Shown here: piece by piece, positions 50,423-60,466 of the stretch
How the letters are laid out: every line of letters begins with the position of its first letter
Position numbering within the stretch: the first letter of the stretch is position 1
DNA from: Chromatiales bacterium (ex Bugula neritina AB1)
GTDB lineage: Bacteria; Pseudomonadota; Gammaproteobacteria; Granulosicoccales; Granulosicoccaceae
Direction of reading: 5' to 3'
DNA length: 64,000 bases
Assembly: GCA_001730015.1 (NCBI GenBank)
Contig: MDLA01000080.1
Span: 1-64,000 of the forward strand
Made by a program: the position numbers and the translations under genes
The notes under the pieces: generated by a model
What the model was told of the DNA's origin: nothing
The model's database searches: none
What the model saw: only the letters and a program-made list of their open reading frames with translations

Positions 50423-51277
50423 GTGGCCTGTGTGAAGCAATTTTTCACTACTAATGGAAAGGGAACGCGTATCGGATTGCATTGCGTTCCCGCCGAAGGG
50501 GCTTGTACCGGTTCGGTGGTGCTGGCTCATGGAACGTTTTCAAATCACCGTTCCTGCCGTGGGCTTGCCCGTCATTTGTCCCGTTGTGGTTTCAATTGCT
50601 GGCTGCTCGATTTTCAGGGGCACGGAATAAGCGAAACTCCCCGCATCGAACCCGACTTCGAATCCATGTGTCTGGCAGATACCGCTGCCGCGATTGATTA
50701 CGTTGCAGCAGATTCAACTGATGGAAAAACCTGGTGGATCGGACACAGTGGTGGCGGGCTGGCTATACTGATGTATCTTGCTCGAGACCCGCACCGGCAA
50801 AGCAGGCTTCATGGTCTGATTACGCTTGCGAGCCAGGCAACTGAAGCCGCCGCTCCGCTTTCCAATCGCGTGGCGATACGCATGGCGTCGCTAGTGACAT
50901 CAGTTTTGCGAGTAGCACCTGGCAGATTGTTGAAGCTGGGCCCCGAAAATGAGTTTGCGGCAGTGATGCAGCAATGGTATCGCTGGAGCTTGTCGGGCCG
51001 TTGGGAGGGTTCAGACGGCTTTAATTACCTTGAGGCACTGAAAGGGGTAACGGTGCCGAGTTTTAGCCTCGCTGCGGCTGCAGATAATTTCATTGCTCCG
51101 CCAGCGGGTTGCGAGAAAATTCATCGTTGTCTTGGCGCTGTCGATAAAACGTACCGGCTATGTGGCTTGCACGCCGGTGACAGGGAAGACTATTCGCACG
51201 CGAGAATTGTAAGCTCCAGAAATGCCTCTGTTGATATCTGGCCCCGCATAGCCGAATGGCTTCACAGCAGAGCGTAG
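50423..51277 (+). CDS. Alpha/beta hydrolase
   Basis: VLAHGTFSNHRSCRGLARHLSRCGFNCWLLDFQGHG; nucleophile elbow GHSGGG. Confidence 0.85.
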   Translation: MACVKQFFTTNGKGTRIGLHCVPAEGACTGSVVLAHGTFSNHRSCRGLARHLSRCGFNCWLLDFQGHGISETPRIEPDFESMCLADTAAAIDYVAADSTDGKTWWIGHSGGGLAILMYLARDPHRQSRLHGLITLASQATEAAAPLSNRVAIRMASLVTSVLRVAPGRLLKLGPENEFAAVMQQWYRWSLSGRWEGSDGFNYLEALKGVTVPSFSLAAAADNFIAPPAGCEKIHRCLGAVDKTYRLCGLHAGDREDYSHARIVSSRNASVDIWPRIAEWLHSRA

Positions 51278-51310
51278 CTCCTTTGCGCAAGCGATTTCCG
51301 TTATTCTGAT

Positions 51311-51862
51311 CTACTCACTGACCGGGCTGACTGCCGGTGCCGGGGGGAGTGTAGATTTAGTGTCATTGATGTGATTGGTAATATTAGTGAAGAAAATCGT
51401 GCTGACGACCATCGCTAAATCAACCAGATTAGCGTCTGTCAGTCCAGCTGTTCGCGCTTTGGCGATTTGACCGTCTTCGAGTGGTCCCGGCGTGCGAAAG
51501 AACGAGCGTACGATCGAGGTAATGGCATTTAACCGTTTGTCGTCAGTCTCGCGACCTTCACGAATAGCTTTTCGGGTTTGAGTATCCAGACCTGCTTTGC
51601 GCGCTTTCATTGTATGGGTTGAAAGACAGTAGTCACAACGAGTCAGCTGGCTGACCAGCAACTTGATCGATTCGATATCGCGATCGGCCAGTGACCCTGC
51701 GCGCAAGCTTTCTTCCATTATCAAATACGCCGAAAGTGCTTCTTCACTGTTGGCAAATTGCCTGTACACATCGGCAATTTGACCGCTGACACGTGTTGGT
51801 TCCAGTTGCCTGATCAGATTGGCAGACAGTTCGTCGTCAGTAAGTGATGCAAGGCGTGGCAT
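51311..51862 (-). CDS. Carboxymuconolactone decarboxylase/AhpD-like protein
   Basis: IKLLVSQLTRCDYCLSTHTMKARKAGL (CxxC alkylhydroperoxidase-like). Confidence 0.82.
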   Translation of the reverse strand: MPRLASLTDDELSANLIRQLEPTRVSGQIADVYRQFANSEEALSAYLIMEESLRAGSLADRDIESIKLLVSQLTRCDYCLSTHTMKARKAGLDTQTRKAIREGRETDDKRLNAITSIVRSFFRTPGPLEDGQIAKARTAGLTDANLVDLAMVVSTIFFTNITNHINDTKSTLPPAPAVSPVSE

Positions 51863-52009
51863 ATTAGTCTCGGCGAGGTGCAGAAGCTCAAAAGTATACG
51901 GCTTATAGCGGCTGCCGGTGTTACCGGTTTTACCGGACCGGGGTCAGCCTGTATTTGATGTCATTCGATCAGCGGTGATTGCGGGTTCCCGAAGGAATCC
52001 GGCTGGCTG

Positions 52010-53098
52010 TTACTCGCTGGAGTTGAAAGGTCGGATTGTTGTAGTGTGCATATAGCCTCGCTGTGGATTTTCTTCGATTGTTTCAACTTCAATCCAGCGA
52101 CTGTCGCGGTAGTTGATAACGCTGACGACAGCGCCTATATCAAGTGTTCGCACGATATCGCTGTCGCCATTGGGCAGGACACGGATATTGCTCCATTGCA
52201 GTTGAACAACCTGCTGTTCCGCTGGTGGCTCAGCAGGCGGTAAAAGATTTTCCGGTGCCAGTTGAATCTCATAGCGTGGAAGTCTGATTTCAGTTGTGAT
52301 GTTTTCGGTTGTGATGCTTTCATAGGCATCTGACGCAACCAGCGCGGCCGGAATTTCAGCCAGTAATTCTGTTGCGTTATCCACGGGTTCGATCTCGATT
52401 GCCGGGGGCGGGTTATCATTCACAGAGACGAGAGGTGGGGTGTCGAGGTCGCTGCAATCAGCCGGCTTTTTACATTTCAGTTGACTGGAGTAGTAGACTT
52501 TGCGCACCGCTTTGTCGCCGTAGCCGTCCATCTGCACGATATCAACCTTGGACAATTCCGGAAAAGAGGAAACAATCAGGTTAAACGTCAGTAGTGACAA
52601 CACAATTACCCCGGCGGTTAACGTCGCATACTTTTTAAAGCTGTTGCTGCCTTGAAGTGGTTTAGCGTCGGTAAAATCGGCCGCACTGAATGCCCCGGGT
52701 CTATACGCCCGGGATCCTGTAGCGTCTATGCCGCTTTGATAGTACCGCCCGCTATTCTGGTCGTATTCTTCGTAGTAACCGGATTCATGATGATCATCCA
52801 GCGGTATGTTTTCTACTGAATTGTGGTGGTAATCGTCGGACCCGGCGTAGTGATCCGGTTCGCCAGCGTAGTAGCGCGATTCATTGTGGTATCGAGGCCA
52901 CTCAGATTCGACGTAGTCTGAGTCGGGGTACTGCGCACGATCAGCGGGGTAATTAGCGGGTGTTGTTTCGTACGTGGCGTCCGGGGTGTGATCGCGGCGG
53001 TACTCCCGCGGATAACCGTGGTAGCGCTGAGTAGCACCGCTACCGTCAACAGGGTCGTCGTCCCAGTCGGAATGGTTTTCTGATTGGTGTGCACGCAT
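52010..53098 (-). CDS. Single-TM SH3b-domain protein with Tyr/His/Asp-rich N-terminal region
   Basis: TM helix LTAGVIVLSLLTFNLIV; C-terminal SNIRVLPNGDSDIVRTLDIGAVVSVINYRDSRWIEVE. Confidence 0.7.
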   Translation of the reverse strand: MRAHQSENHSDWDDDPVDGSGATQRYHGYPREYRRDHTPDATYETTPANYPADRAQYPDSDYVESEWPRYHNESRYYAGEPDHYAGSDDYHHNSVENIPLDDHHESGYYEEYDQNSGRYYQSGIDATGSRAYRPGAFSAADFTDAKPLQGSNSFKKYATLTAGVIVLSLLTFNLIVSSFPELSKVDIVQMDGYGDKAVRKVYYSSQLKCKKPADCSDLDTPPLVSVNDNPPPAIEIEPVDNATELLAEIPAALVASDAYESITTENITTEIRLPRYEIQLAPENLLPPAEPPAEQQVVQLQWSNIRVLPNGDSDIVRTLDIGAVVSVINYRDSRWIEVETIEENPQRGYMHTTTIRPFNSSE

Positions 53099-53346
53099 TG
53101 AGTTAACAACTCCACTGGTTCAGCTGCCTGGTATCCTTACTGACGGGTTGGCTGAGATTTTTCTTGATAGATACAGTATGGCAGTGAAACACAAATTAAA
53201 TAGTAAACATCGTATCCAATTTTAGTGTGATTCTTATGGTTATGTTTTTGTGCATTTTAACTACGAGGCTAACGGCGGCGCCCGGTTGAACTTTAGTGTG
53301 TCGGAAACTCGAAAGTTGTTGTTTCATTAACTCGTGATCTGGATTG

Positions 53347-56247
53347 TCATTCGACCCCGTCGATTTTATGCAGTGGTTGGTAAAGTGTCTTTCCGTTTTT
53401 GAAATCCGACAGTCTGGCGATTGCCTTATATGACGGGAATCTGGCGGGCGTCGAATCTGTTGCTGCACTGCCTTCGTTGTAGCTCACTATGCGCCCGGCA
53501 GTTTTTTCGATAAAGAGTGTTCGATAGAGTGTGACAATTTCTTTTTTAGTCAGCGTTTTAACAGCGGCGGAAAAACGTTCGGTAGCATCAAAGATGTAGT
53601 CTTCTCTGTACAGAGCGCTCCAATACCGGGCGGTGCGTTCACTGAGACGTTTGTCTGTTTGTTCAACTTGTCCGATTAGCGCCTCGCGATGTCGTTCGAA
53701 TTCATTGGAGTCCATAGTCAGTAAGGTTTTTTCGAATCGCACCAGGAACTCTTCAATGGCTGCCAGCTGTTCGCCCGGCCCTGTGGACGGTGATTGCAGG
53801 GAAAGCACAATTGAAGGTACCTGCTGGATATCGATACCATAGGTAAAGACAAAGTATCCGAGCTGCTGCCGTGTTCGTAAATCGTCATAGAAAGGCTGGG
53901 TCAGTATTTGCCGCAACAAGGCGAAGCGTGCTCTGCTGGCGCGGTGTCTTTCAATGCCTTGCCAGTACACAGCAATTGAAGAATCCGGGTGATCTATATC
54001 CAGTTGACGAACAAATTGTTGCGTCTGCGGTACTTTGACCACCAGGCTACCGGTAACCTGCGCGGGAGTCGCATCTCTGGCAAAAGCGTGTTCGAGAATC
54101 GCTGTACGTTTTAAGGTCTCGTCAGCACTGATATTGCCGTGTGAAAGGGCGATGATACGGATCTCTTTAAACAGTTGTGCTACAAATTCGCGTAAATCTT
54201 CAGGCGTGATGCTGTTCAATTCCGCGATTCTCTGAGTTTCTGTAAAGTAGGGCTCGATGAGCAGTTTTCGAATTTCGCTGCCAACCCGCTGGTAAGGTGC
54301 TTCTTTGGCGTAATTTTCAATCTGGTCGATAAGTTCCCGACGGACCTGTTCAAATTTATCCGTTGTAAATTCAGGTTTTAGCATTGCTGCAACCAGTTTT
54401 TCCAGCATGATCCGCTGCCCGTCCGTGTAGCCGGACAGCCGGATGCCAAGACCGCGTGTGTTGAATGACAAGTTATATCCGAGACCTGCAAGATTTGCCG
54501 GATAGGAAAATTCATTGAGTTGCTCGTTTACCAGTTCTACATACAGGCTGGTCAGTACCCGCGAACGTGCTGTGGCATTGGCTGCGGGTGTCTGGATACT
54601 TGCGTTGAGGTTGGCACGTGGCACGCCGAACGATGAATCGGTCCGATGCCAAACCTCGATTTTATCGGTGTTACGCAGGTTTACCGGATCACTGTTTACG
54701 TCAGTCAGAAGGGTCAGGTCTTCTGGCAGAAATTCGTTGGGAACCGGAAATGATATTTCTGCTGATGTTCCGGCGTTCTTCCATTTTTGCAGAACTTCAG
54801 CCGGTATGGGATTGATACTGTACGGGGTGTCGTACCAGTCTGTTATCAGCTCGGTTTCGAGGTGCGGTGCCATGACTATCAGCTGAAGATTGTCCGGTAC
54901 CAGGTGCTGTAATACTTCATTAATACCTTCTGTATCGAAGTGACTGCGCCGATACGGACCGGAGATGAGTTTTTCGGTTGGCCAGTCCTGCGCGCGACTG
55001 GCCAGGGCTCGAACTATAGCACTGGCACTTGCTTGCTCCTGATATCGAAAAGACAATTCATCCAGCATCTGTGATTCTTTATAGATCCATTCAGGCAGCC
55101 CGCTTTCGCGTACCATATTTATACCGCGAAATACATAGGTCACAAGTTCATCTATAGAGTTGACACCAGCTTCAGTCAGACCGATGGTTACGTCAAACGT
55201 AGCGGCTCCACGGATCTCTGTGCCACTGCCCGCCGACAGGCTGTTTGCCCAGCCCTTGAGTTTTAATGCCGATAGCAAACTGTTTTCACCTTCATGTCCG
55301 AGGATGTTGCCGATATAGGATTTTGGACGTGTGAAGCGATGTTTTTCCCGTTTCGGGATCGGGAAGGTCAACGTTAGAAAACGCTGATCCTTGAGCGGTG
55401 TAATATTCATCCGGGACGGCAAACTCTCAGGCTTAAACAGAGGTATTTTAAAAAACTGCCGTTCTGCATTGCGGTTTGGCACCTGTGTGAAGCGGCTTCT
55501 AACCCATTCTTCCAGCTGATCCAGGGGTTCCTGCCCGAGTATCGCCAGTGACATAATGTTTGATGAGTAGTGTTCATTATAAAAGCGAATAAGCTCGTCG
55601 CGTATGTCGGAGTCCTCGCGATCATTCAGGGTCTGTAAATTCCCGGTCGTGAAGCGTGACATGGGGTGTGACTGGTTATATCCGCGTTTACGAGCGGACC
55701 AGTAGCGCAGGCCGTCCTCTTTTTGCTTGCCGGTGAATTCAGAATGAACTGCATTTTTCTCTCTTTGAACCAGATCTGCGGTAAAGAGTGGAGCAATAAA
55801 AAATTGCGCAAATTGATCAAGGGCGGGCTCGAGGTGATCGGCTTCGATGGTAAAGTGATAGTTGGTATTTGAATAGCTGGTGTAGGCATTGTTCGAACCG
55901 CCATGACTGCGGATGAATTGAGCGTAGCTTCCGGCTTCGGGGTACCTTTTTGTACCGAGAAACAGCATGTGCTCTAGAAAATGAGCGAGACCTTCACGGT
56001 CTGAGGGGTCGCTGCCAGCTCCCACGGCGACATCCATTGAAGCACTGGCAGTCTCGGCTGCCGAATCATGAATCAGCGTAACAAGCATGCCATTGTCGAG
56101 TGTAAGGGCGCGATAGGAGCGGGGGTCGTTTGGACTTTTTTCAATCACAGCGGCAGTGCCATTGTTCAGTAAAACAGCGGATAGAGCGAACAATGCCAGT
56201 GTAGACCGGCCGATCGTACGAAGCGTGTAGAAACAATGGTTGTCCAA
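53347..56247 (-). CDS. M16 family (insulinase/pitrilysin-like) zinc metallopeptidase, exported
   Basis: HFLEHMLFLGTKRYP zinc motif; ENAVHSEF; signal-like N-terminus. Confidence 0.92.
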   Translation of the reverse strand: MDNHCFYTLRTIGRSTLALFALSAVLLNNGTAAVIEKSPNDPRSYRALTLDNGMLVTLIHDSAAETASASMDVAVGAGSDPSDREGLAHFLEHMLFLGTKRYPEAGSYAQFIRSHGGSNNAYTSYSNTNYHFTIEADHLEPALDQFAQFFIAPLFTADLVQREKNAVHSEFTGKQKEDGLRYWSARKRGYNQSHPMSRFTTGNLQTLNDREDSDIRDELIRFYNEHYSSNIMSLAILGQEPLDQLEEWVRSRFTQVPNRNAERQFFKIPLFKPESLPSRMNITPLKDQRFLTLTFPIPKREKHRFTRPKSYIGNILGHEGENSLLSALKLKGWANSLSAGSGTEIRGAATFDVTIGLTEAGVNSIDELVTYVFRGINMVRESGLPEWIYKESQMLDELSFRYQEQASASAIVRALASRAQDWPTEKLISGPYRRSHFDTEGINEVLQHLVPDNLQLIVMAPHLETELITDWYDTPYSINPIPAEVLQKWKNAGTSAEISFPVPNEFLPEDLTLLTDVNSDPVNLRNTDKIEVWHRTDSSFGVPRANLNASIQTPAANATARSRVLTSLYVELVNEQLNEFSYPANLAGLGYNLSFNTRGLGIRLSGYTDGQRIMLEKLVAAMLKPEFTTDKFEQVRRELIDQIENYAKEAPYQRVGSEIRKLLIEPYFTETQRIAELNSITPEDLREFVAQLFKEIRIIALSHGNISADETLKRTAILEHAFARDATPAQVTGSLVVKVPQTQQFVRQLDIDHPDSSIAVYWQGIERHRASRARFALLRQILTQPFYDDLRTRQQLGYFVFTYGIDIQQVPSIVLSLQSPSTGPGEQLAAIEEFLVRFEKTLLTMDSNEFERHREALIGQVEQTDKRLSERTARYWSALYREDYIFDATERFSAAVKTLTKKEIVTLYRTLFIEKTAGRIVSYNEGSAATDSTPARFPSYKAIARLSDFKNGKTLYQPLHKIDGVE

Positions 56248-56559
56248 ACAGTATCTCCCGGTCGGGGTTGCCGCACCGTGCCATCAATGGCTCAGGTATA
56301 GTCAAGAAAAAATTTTGTTATATAGGTGTCAGACGGTGAGAATACAAGCGAGGGCACTTGATTGAGCTGCCCGGTATGATGTTCGTTGCTGCTGATTTTT
56401 CATGTGTAATGCCGTTGCGATTTCGCTGATAACTGCGGCGCAGCCGGTGCGTTTTCGATCAGCCGGTTTTCAATGACTGCGCTGTGGTTGTGGCATAATG
56501 GCGTGTAGATAATGCCTTCCCACTTCCCTTTTTCTCCAACTGATCAGGAATCTCCACTC

Positions 56560-59500
56560 ATGCAGGTGCTGTTTGGCGATCGTGCACTGTCGACTTTCCG
56601 GCTAGAGGCGTTTCTTCAGGAATGTCGCGCCCGGGCTATACCGGTCTCGAAGATCGATACGCGTTTTGTGTATCTGATCAATGAGGGGCCAGGCGAAGCA
56701 CGTGTCGATGAAGACCGTCGATTGCGCGAATTGCTGCAGGCACAGCCTGACAGCGAAATACGCATAGACCGGTTGGTGATACCACGTGCCGGTACGTTAT
56801 CGCCCTGGTCGACTAAAGCCACCGATATCTGCCACAACTGTGGCCTGCACAATATCAGGCGCGTCGAAAGGGCGGTTGCCTGGCAGATCGATGGTGCCCG
56901 GGTCGATCTGCACGCATTGCATGATCTGATATTTGACCGCATGACCGAAATGGTTTTGCCTTCGCTGGAAAAGGCAGGCATTGTGTTTGAGCAGCATGAT
57001 CCCGCCCCGCTGCAGCATATTGATGTTCTGATTGGTGGTGCGGATCAGCTAGCCGTTGATAATCGGCGTCTCGGCTTTGCTCTGTCTGCCGATGAGATCG
57101 ACTATCTCGTGGGGAACTATAAGGCGCTTGAGCGTAACCCGACTGATGCAGAACTGATGATGTTTGCACAGGCTAACTCGGAACACTGTCGGCACAAAAT
57201 ATTCAATGCGGACTGGGTAGTCGACGGAATAGCAGCTGATGCTTCGTTGTTCGATATGATTCGCGAAACGCATAAGGCGCAACCGCAAGGGACTCTGGTC
57301 GCCTATGATGATAACGCTGCGGTGATCGAAGGGTATGTTGGAGATCGGTTTGCGGCTAACCCTGATACGTATTTATATGAAGCGGTTCGAGAGCCAGTAA
57401 ATATACAAATCAAGGTCGAGACACACAACCATCCCACGGCGATAAGCCCGTTTGCAGGAGCGGCGACGGGAGCTGGAGGAGAGATTCGGGATGAAGGTGC
57501 AACCGGCAACGGGGCGCGACCAAAGGCGGGGATTTGCGGTTTCAGTGTCTCTAATTTGCGCATCCCGGAGTTTCAGCATAGCTGGGAGCAAAGCGCTGGT
57601 AAGCCGGATCATCTGGCATCGGCACTGGATATCATGCTTGAAGGGCCTATTGGCGCTGCAGCGTTCAACAATGAATTCGGCCGACCGAATCTAGCGGGAT
57701 ATTTTCGAACGCTGGAAGTACAGGTGCCGCTGCAGCCTGGCGCACAGTGGCGGGGATACCACAAACCGATAATGATAGCCGGCGGCTCAGGCAATATTCG
57801 ACCCGGCAATACCTTTAAAAAACCGGTACCGCCGCATAGCGTTGTCGTGGTTCTGGGCGGGCCCGCCATGCTGATAGGTCTGGGCGGCGGTGCTGCTTCG
57901 TCTATGGCGAGCGGGCAAAGCGACTCCTCTCTTGACTTTGCATCTGTTCAGCGCGGTAACCCGGAGATGGAGCGGCGTTGTCAGGAGGTGATTAATCAAT
58001 GCGTGGCACTGGCGGAATCGTCACCGGTGTTGTCGATGCACGATGTCGGTGCCGGCGGTTTATCAAATGCACTGCCGGAACTTATGCACGATGCCGGGCG
58101 GGGTGGACGGTTTGATATACGACGCGTGCTGAACGATGAGCCCGGGATGTCGCCGATGGAGCTCTGGTGTAATGAATCGCAGGAACGCTATGTTCTCGCT
58201 ATTGCTGAAGATAAGCTAGCGCAGTTTGAGTCAATTTGCACCCGAGAACGTTGCCCTTATGCGATTGTTGGTGAGGCGACAGAAGCACAGCATTTATTGG
58301 TGAGTGATACCTTGCTGGGTGAAGTTCCGGTCGATATGTCGCTTGATTTGTTATTAGGCAAGCCGCCGAAACTGACGCTCGATGTTGCTCGACAAAGCTA
58401 TTGCGAAAAGTCGCTTGATTTTGCGGGTGTTACCCTCGATGAAGCTGTTGATCGGGTGTTTAACTGTCCGGCGGTGGCGGCAAAGAATTTTCTAATTACG
58501 ATTGCTGACCGTAGTGTTGGCGGGCTGGTGCATCGTGATCAGCTGGTAGGGCCCTATCAGATGCCGCTGGCGGATGCGGCAATTACGCTGTCAGATTTTA
58601 ACGGGTATTCTGGTGAATCTATGGCGATGGGCGAGCGCTCTCCACTCGCCATGATCAGCCCTGAGGCGTCCGGCCGGATGGCAGTAGCAGAGGCCCTGAC
58701 TAACATGATCAGCTCGGCGGCCGGAGATATTAAACAAATTAAGCTGTCAGCAAACTGGATGGCAGCCAGTGGGCATGGCGGAGAAGATGCCGCCCTTTTT
58801 GATACGGTCACTGCCGTAGCACGGGATTTTTGTCCGCTGCTGGGTATTTCGATTCCTGTAGGCAAAGATTCATTGTCTATGCAGACAGTGTGGCAGCAGC
58901 AAGGGCAAACGGAAACTGTCTCTGCTCCGTTGTCTTTAATTATTACCGCCTTTGCACCGGTTAAGGATGTACGCATGGCAAGAACGCCGGAGCTGAAGGT
59001 GACCGCGGATGACAGCGTGCTGCTGCTGATCGATCTGGGTATGGGTAAGGACCGGCTGGCAGGTTCCGCGCTGGCTCAAGTGTTTAATCAGATTGGTCAT
59101 GAGTGCCCTGATATCGATGATCCCCTGAAGCTTCGTGCTTTGTATACCTGCATGCAGGAACTGATGCTGCAGGAGTTGATTCTTGCATGCCACGATCGCT
59201 CTGATGGTGGTTTGTTTACCACAGTGGCCGAAATGGCGTTTGCGGCGAATACCGGTGTTGCACTTTCTCTAAAAGCGAATCGGAACGGAGCGCTTGGCAA
59301 TCTATTCGCTGAAGAAGCCGGTCTGGTCATACAGGTGGAGCGAGCAGCACTGGCAGCTGTTGAGCTGGCATTCCGACAGCACGGACTGGCAGAATGCGTA
59401 TCGCAGATTGGAGTGCTCAGCGGCGATTCAGAATTCAGTGTCCGTATAAACGACGAGCCGGTTTATAGAAAACCGCTTGCTGAACTAAAGCGTCAATGGT

Positions 59501-60411
59501 GGGAAACCAGTTATCGCATGCAGCGTTTGCGCGATAACCCGGTTTGTGCCGATGAAGAATACCAGGAGGTTTGTCGGCGCGATGATCCGGGTATCAGCCC
59601 GTATCTAACATTTGATCCCCGTAATTCGGGCCCGGTGTATACGGGGTGCCGACCCAGGGTTGCCATTTTGCGAGAGCAGGGTGTTAATGGCTATCTGGAA
59701 ATGGCCGCAGCGTTTGACCGTGCCGGATTCGAGTGCCGTGATGTACACATGACTGACATAATAAACGGCTTGTGTTCTCTTGAAGAATTCTCGGGGCTGG
59801 TTGCCTGTGGCGGTTTTTCCTATGGCGATGTGCTCGGTGCCGGAGGTGGCTGGGCACATACAATCCGCTATAATCCGGTAGCGGCAGATCAGTTTAACCG
59901 TTTTTTTCAGCGTCCGGATGTATTTGCGCTGGGCGTTTGCAATGGATGCCAGATGTTTTCTCATCTGAAAGCGTTTATACCGGGCGCATCGGCCTGGCCG
60001 TCTTTCAAGCGCAATAAATCGGAGCAGTTTGAATCGCGATTATCGACGGTTCTGGTTGAACGCTCGCCGTCTATATTGCTGACGGGTATGGAAGGATCGA
60101 AAATTCCTGTTGTCGTGGCGCACGGTGAAGGTCGGGTGGATCCAGCAGCACAGACCGACAAGCCCGTAGTGACGCTGCGCTATGCAGATAACTTCGGAAA
60201 TATTTCTGAGACTTATCCGGCCAACCCGAATGGCTCGCCGAACGGCGTAACCGGACTATGCAGTGAAGACGGCCGGTTTAATATCATGATGCCGCATCCG
60301 GAGCGGGTGTTCCGTACAGTACAGAATTCATGGCATCCGGCATCGTGGGGCGAAGATGGTCCCTGGCTGAAGATGTTCCGCAATGCACGCTATTGGGTGG
60401 CCAATATCTAG
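56560..60411 (+). CDS. purL: Phosphoribosylformylglycinamidine synthase
   Basis: [33 protein letters not shown]-terminal glutamine amidotransferase GVCNGCQM. Confidence 0.97.
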   Translation: MQVLFGDRALSTFRLEAFLQECRARAIPVSKIDTRFVYLINEGPGEARVDEDRRLRELLQAQPDSEIRIDRLVIPRAGTLSPWSTKATDICHNCGLHNIRRVERAVAWQIDGARVDLHALHDLIFDRMTEMVLPSLEKAGIVFEQHDPAPLQHIDVLIGGADQLAVDNRRLGFALSADEIDYLVGNYKALERNPTDAELMMFAQANSEHCRHKIFNADWVVDGIAADASLFDMIRETHKAQPQGTLVAYDDNAAVIEGYVGDRFAANPDTYLYEAVREPVNIQIKVETHNHPTAISPFAGAATGAGGEIRDEGATGNGARPKAGICGFSVSNLRIPEFQHSWEQSAGKPDHLASALDIMLEGPIGAAAFNNEFGRPNLAGYFRTLEVQVPLQPGAQWRGYHKPIMIAGGSGNIRPGNTFKKPVPPHSVVVVLGGPAMLIGLGGGAASSMASGQSDSSLDFASVQRGNPEMERRCQEVINQCVALAESSPVLSMHDVGAGGLSNALPELMHDAGRGGRFDIRRVLNDEPGMSPMELWCNESQERYVLAIAEDKLAQFESICTRERCPYAIVGEATEAQHLLVSDTLLGEVPVDMSLDLLLGKPPKLTLDVARQSYCEKSLDFAGVTLDEAVDRVFNCPAVAAKNFLITIADRSVGGLVHRDQLVGPYQMPLADAAITLSDFNGYSGESMAMGERSPLAMISPEASGRMAVAEALTNMISSAAGDIKQIKLSANWMAASGHGGEDAALFDTVTAVARDFCPLLGISIPVGKDSLSMQTVWQQQGQTETVSAPLSLIITAFAPVKDVRMARTPELKVTADDSVLLLIDLGMGKDRLAGSALAQVFNQIGHECPDIDDPLKLRALYTCMQELMLQELILACHDRSDGGLFTTVAEMAFAANTGVALSLKANRNGALGNLFAEEAGLVIQVERAALAAVELAFRQHGLAECVSQIGVLSGDSEFSVRINDEPVYRKPLAELKRQWWETSYRMQRLRDNPVCADEEYQEVCRRDDPGISPYLTFDPRNSGPVYTGCRPRVAILREQGVNGYLEMAAAFDRAGFECRDVHMTDIINGLCSLEEFSGLVACGGFSYGDVLGAGGGWAHTIRYNPVAADQFNRFFQRPDVFALGVCNGCQMFSHLKAFIPGASAWPSFKRNKSEQFESRLSTVLVERSPSILLTGMEGSKIPVVVAHGEGRVDPAAQTDKPVVTLRYADNFGNISETYPANPNGSPNGVTGLCSEDGRFNIMMPHPERVFRTVQNSWHPASWGEDGPWLKMFRNARYWVANI

Positions 60412-60466
60412 ACACTGTTTTTTTCACTGATTTTTCACTGATCCGGTTTTTCAGCGATCCAGGAGA

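Noticed and set aside
60417-60441. Two copies of ttttcactgat between convergent purL and DUF4011-like genes
   Set aside because: Short low-complexity duplication; no stem-loop, so not called a terminator.
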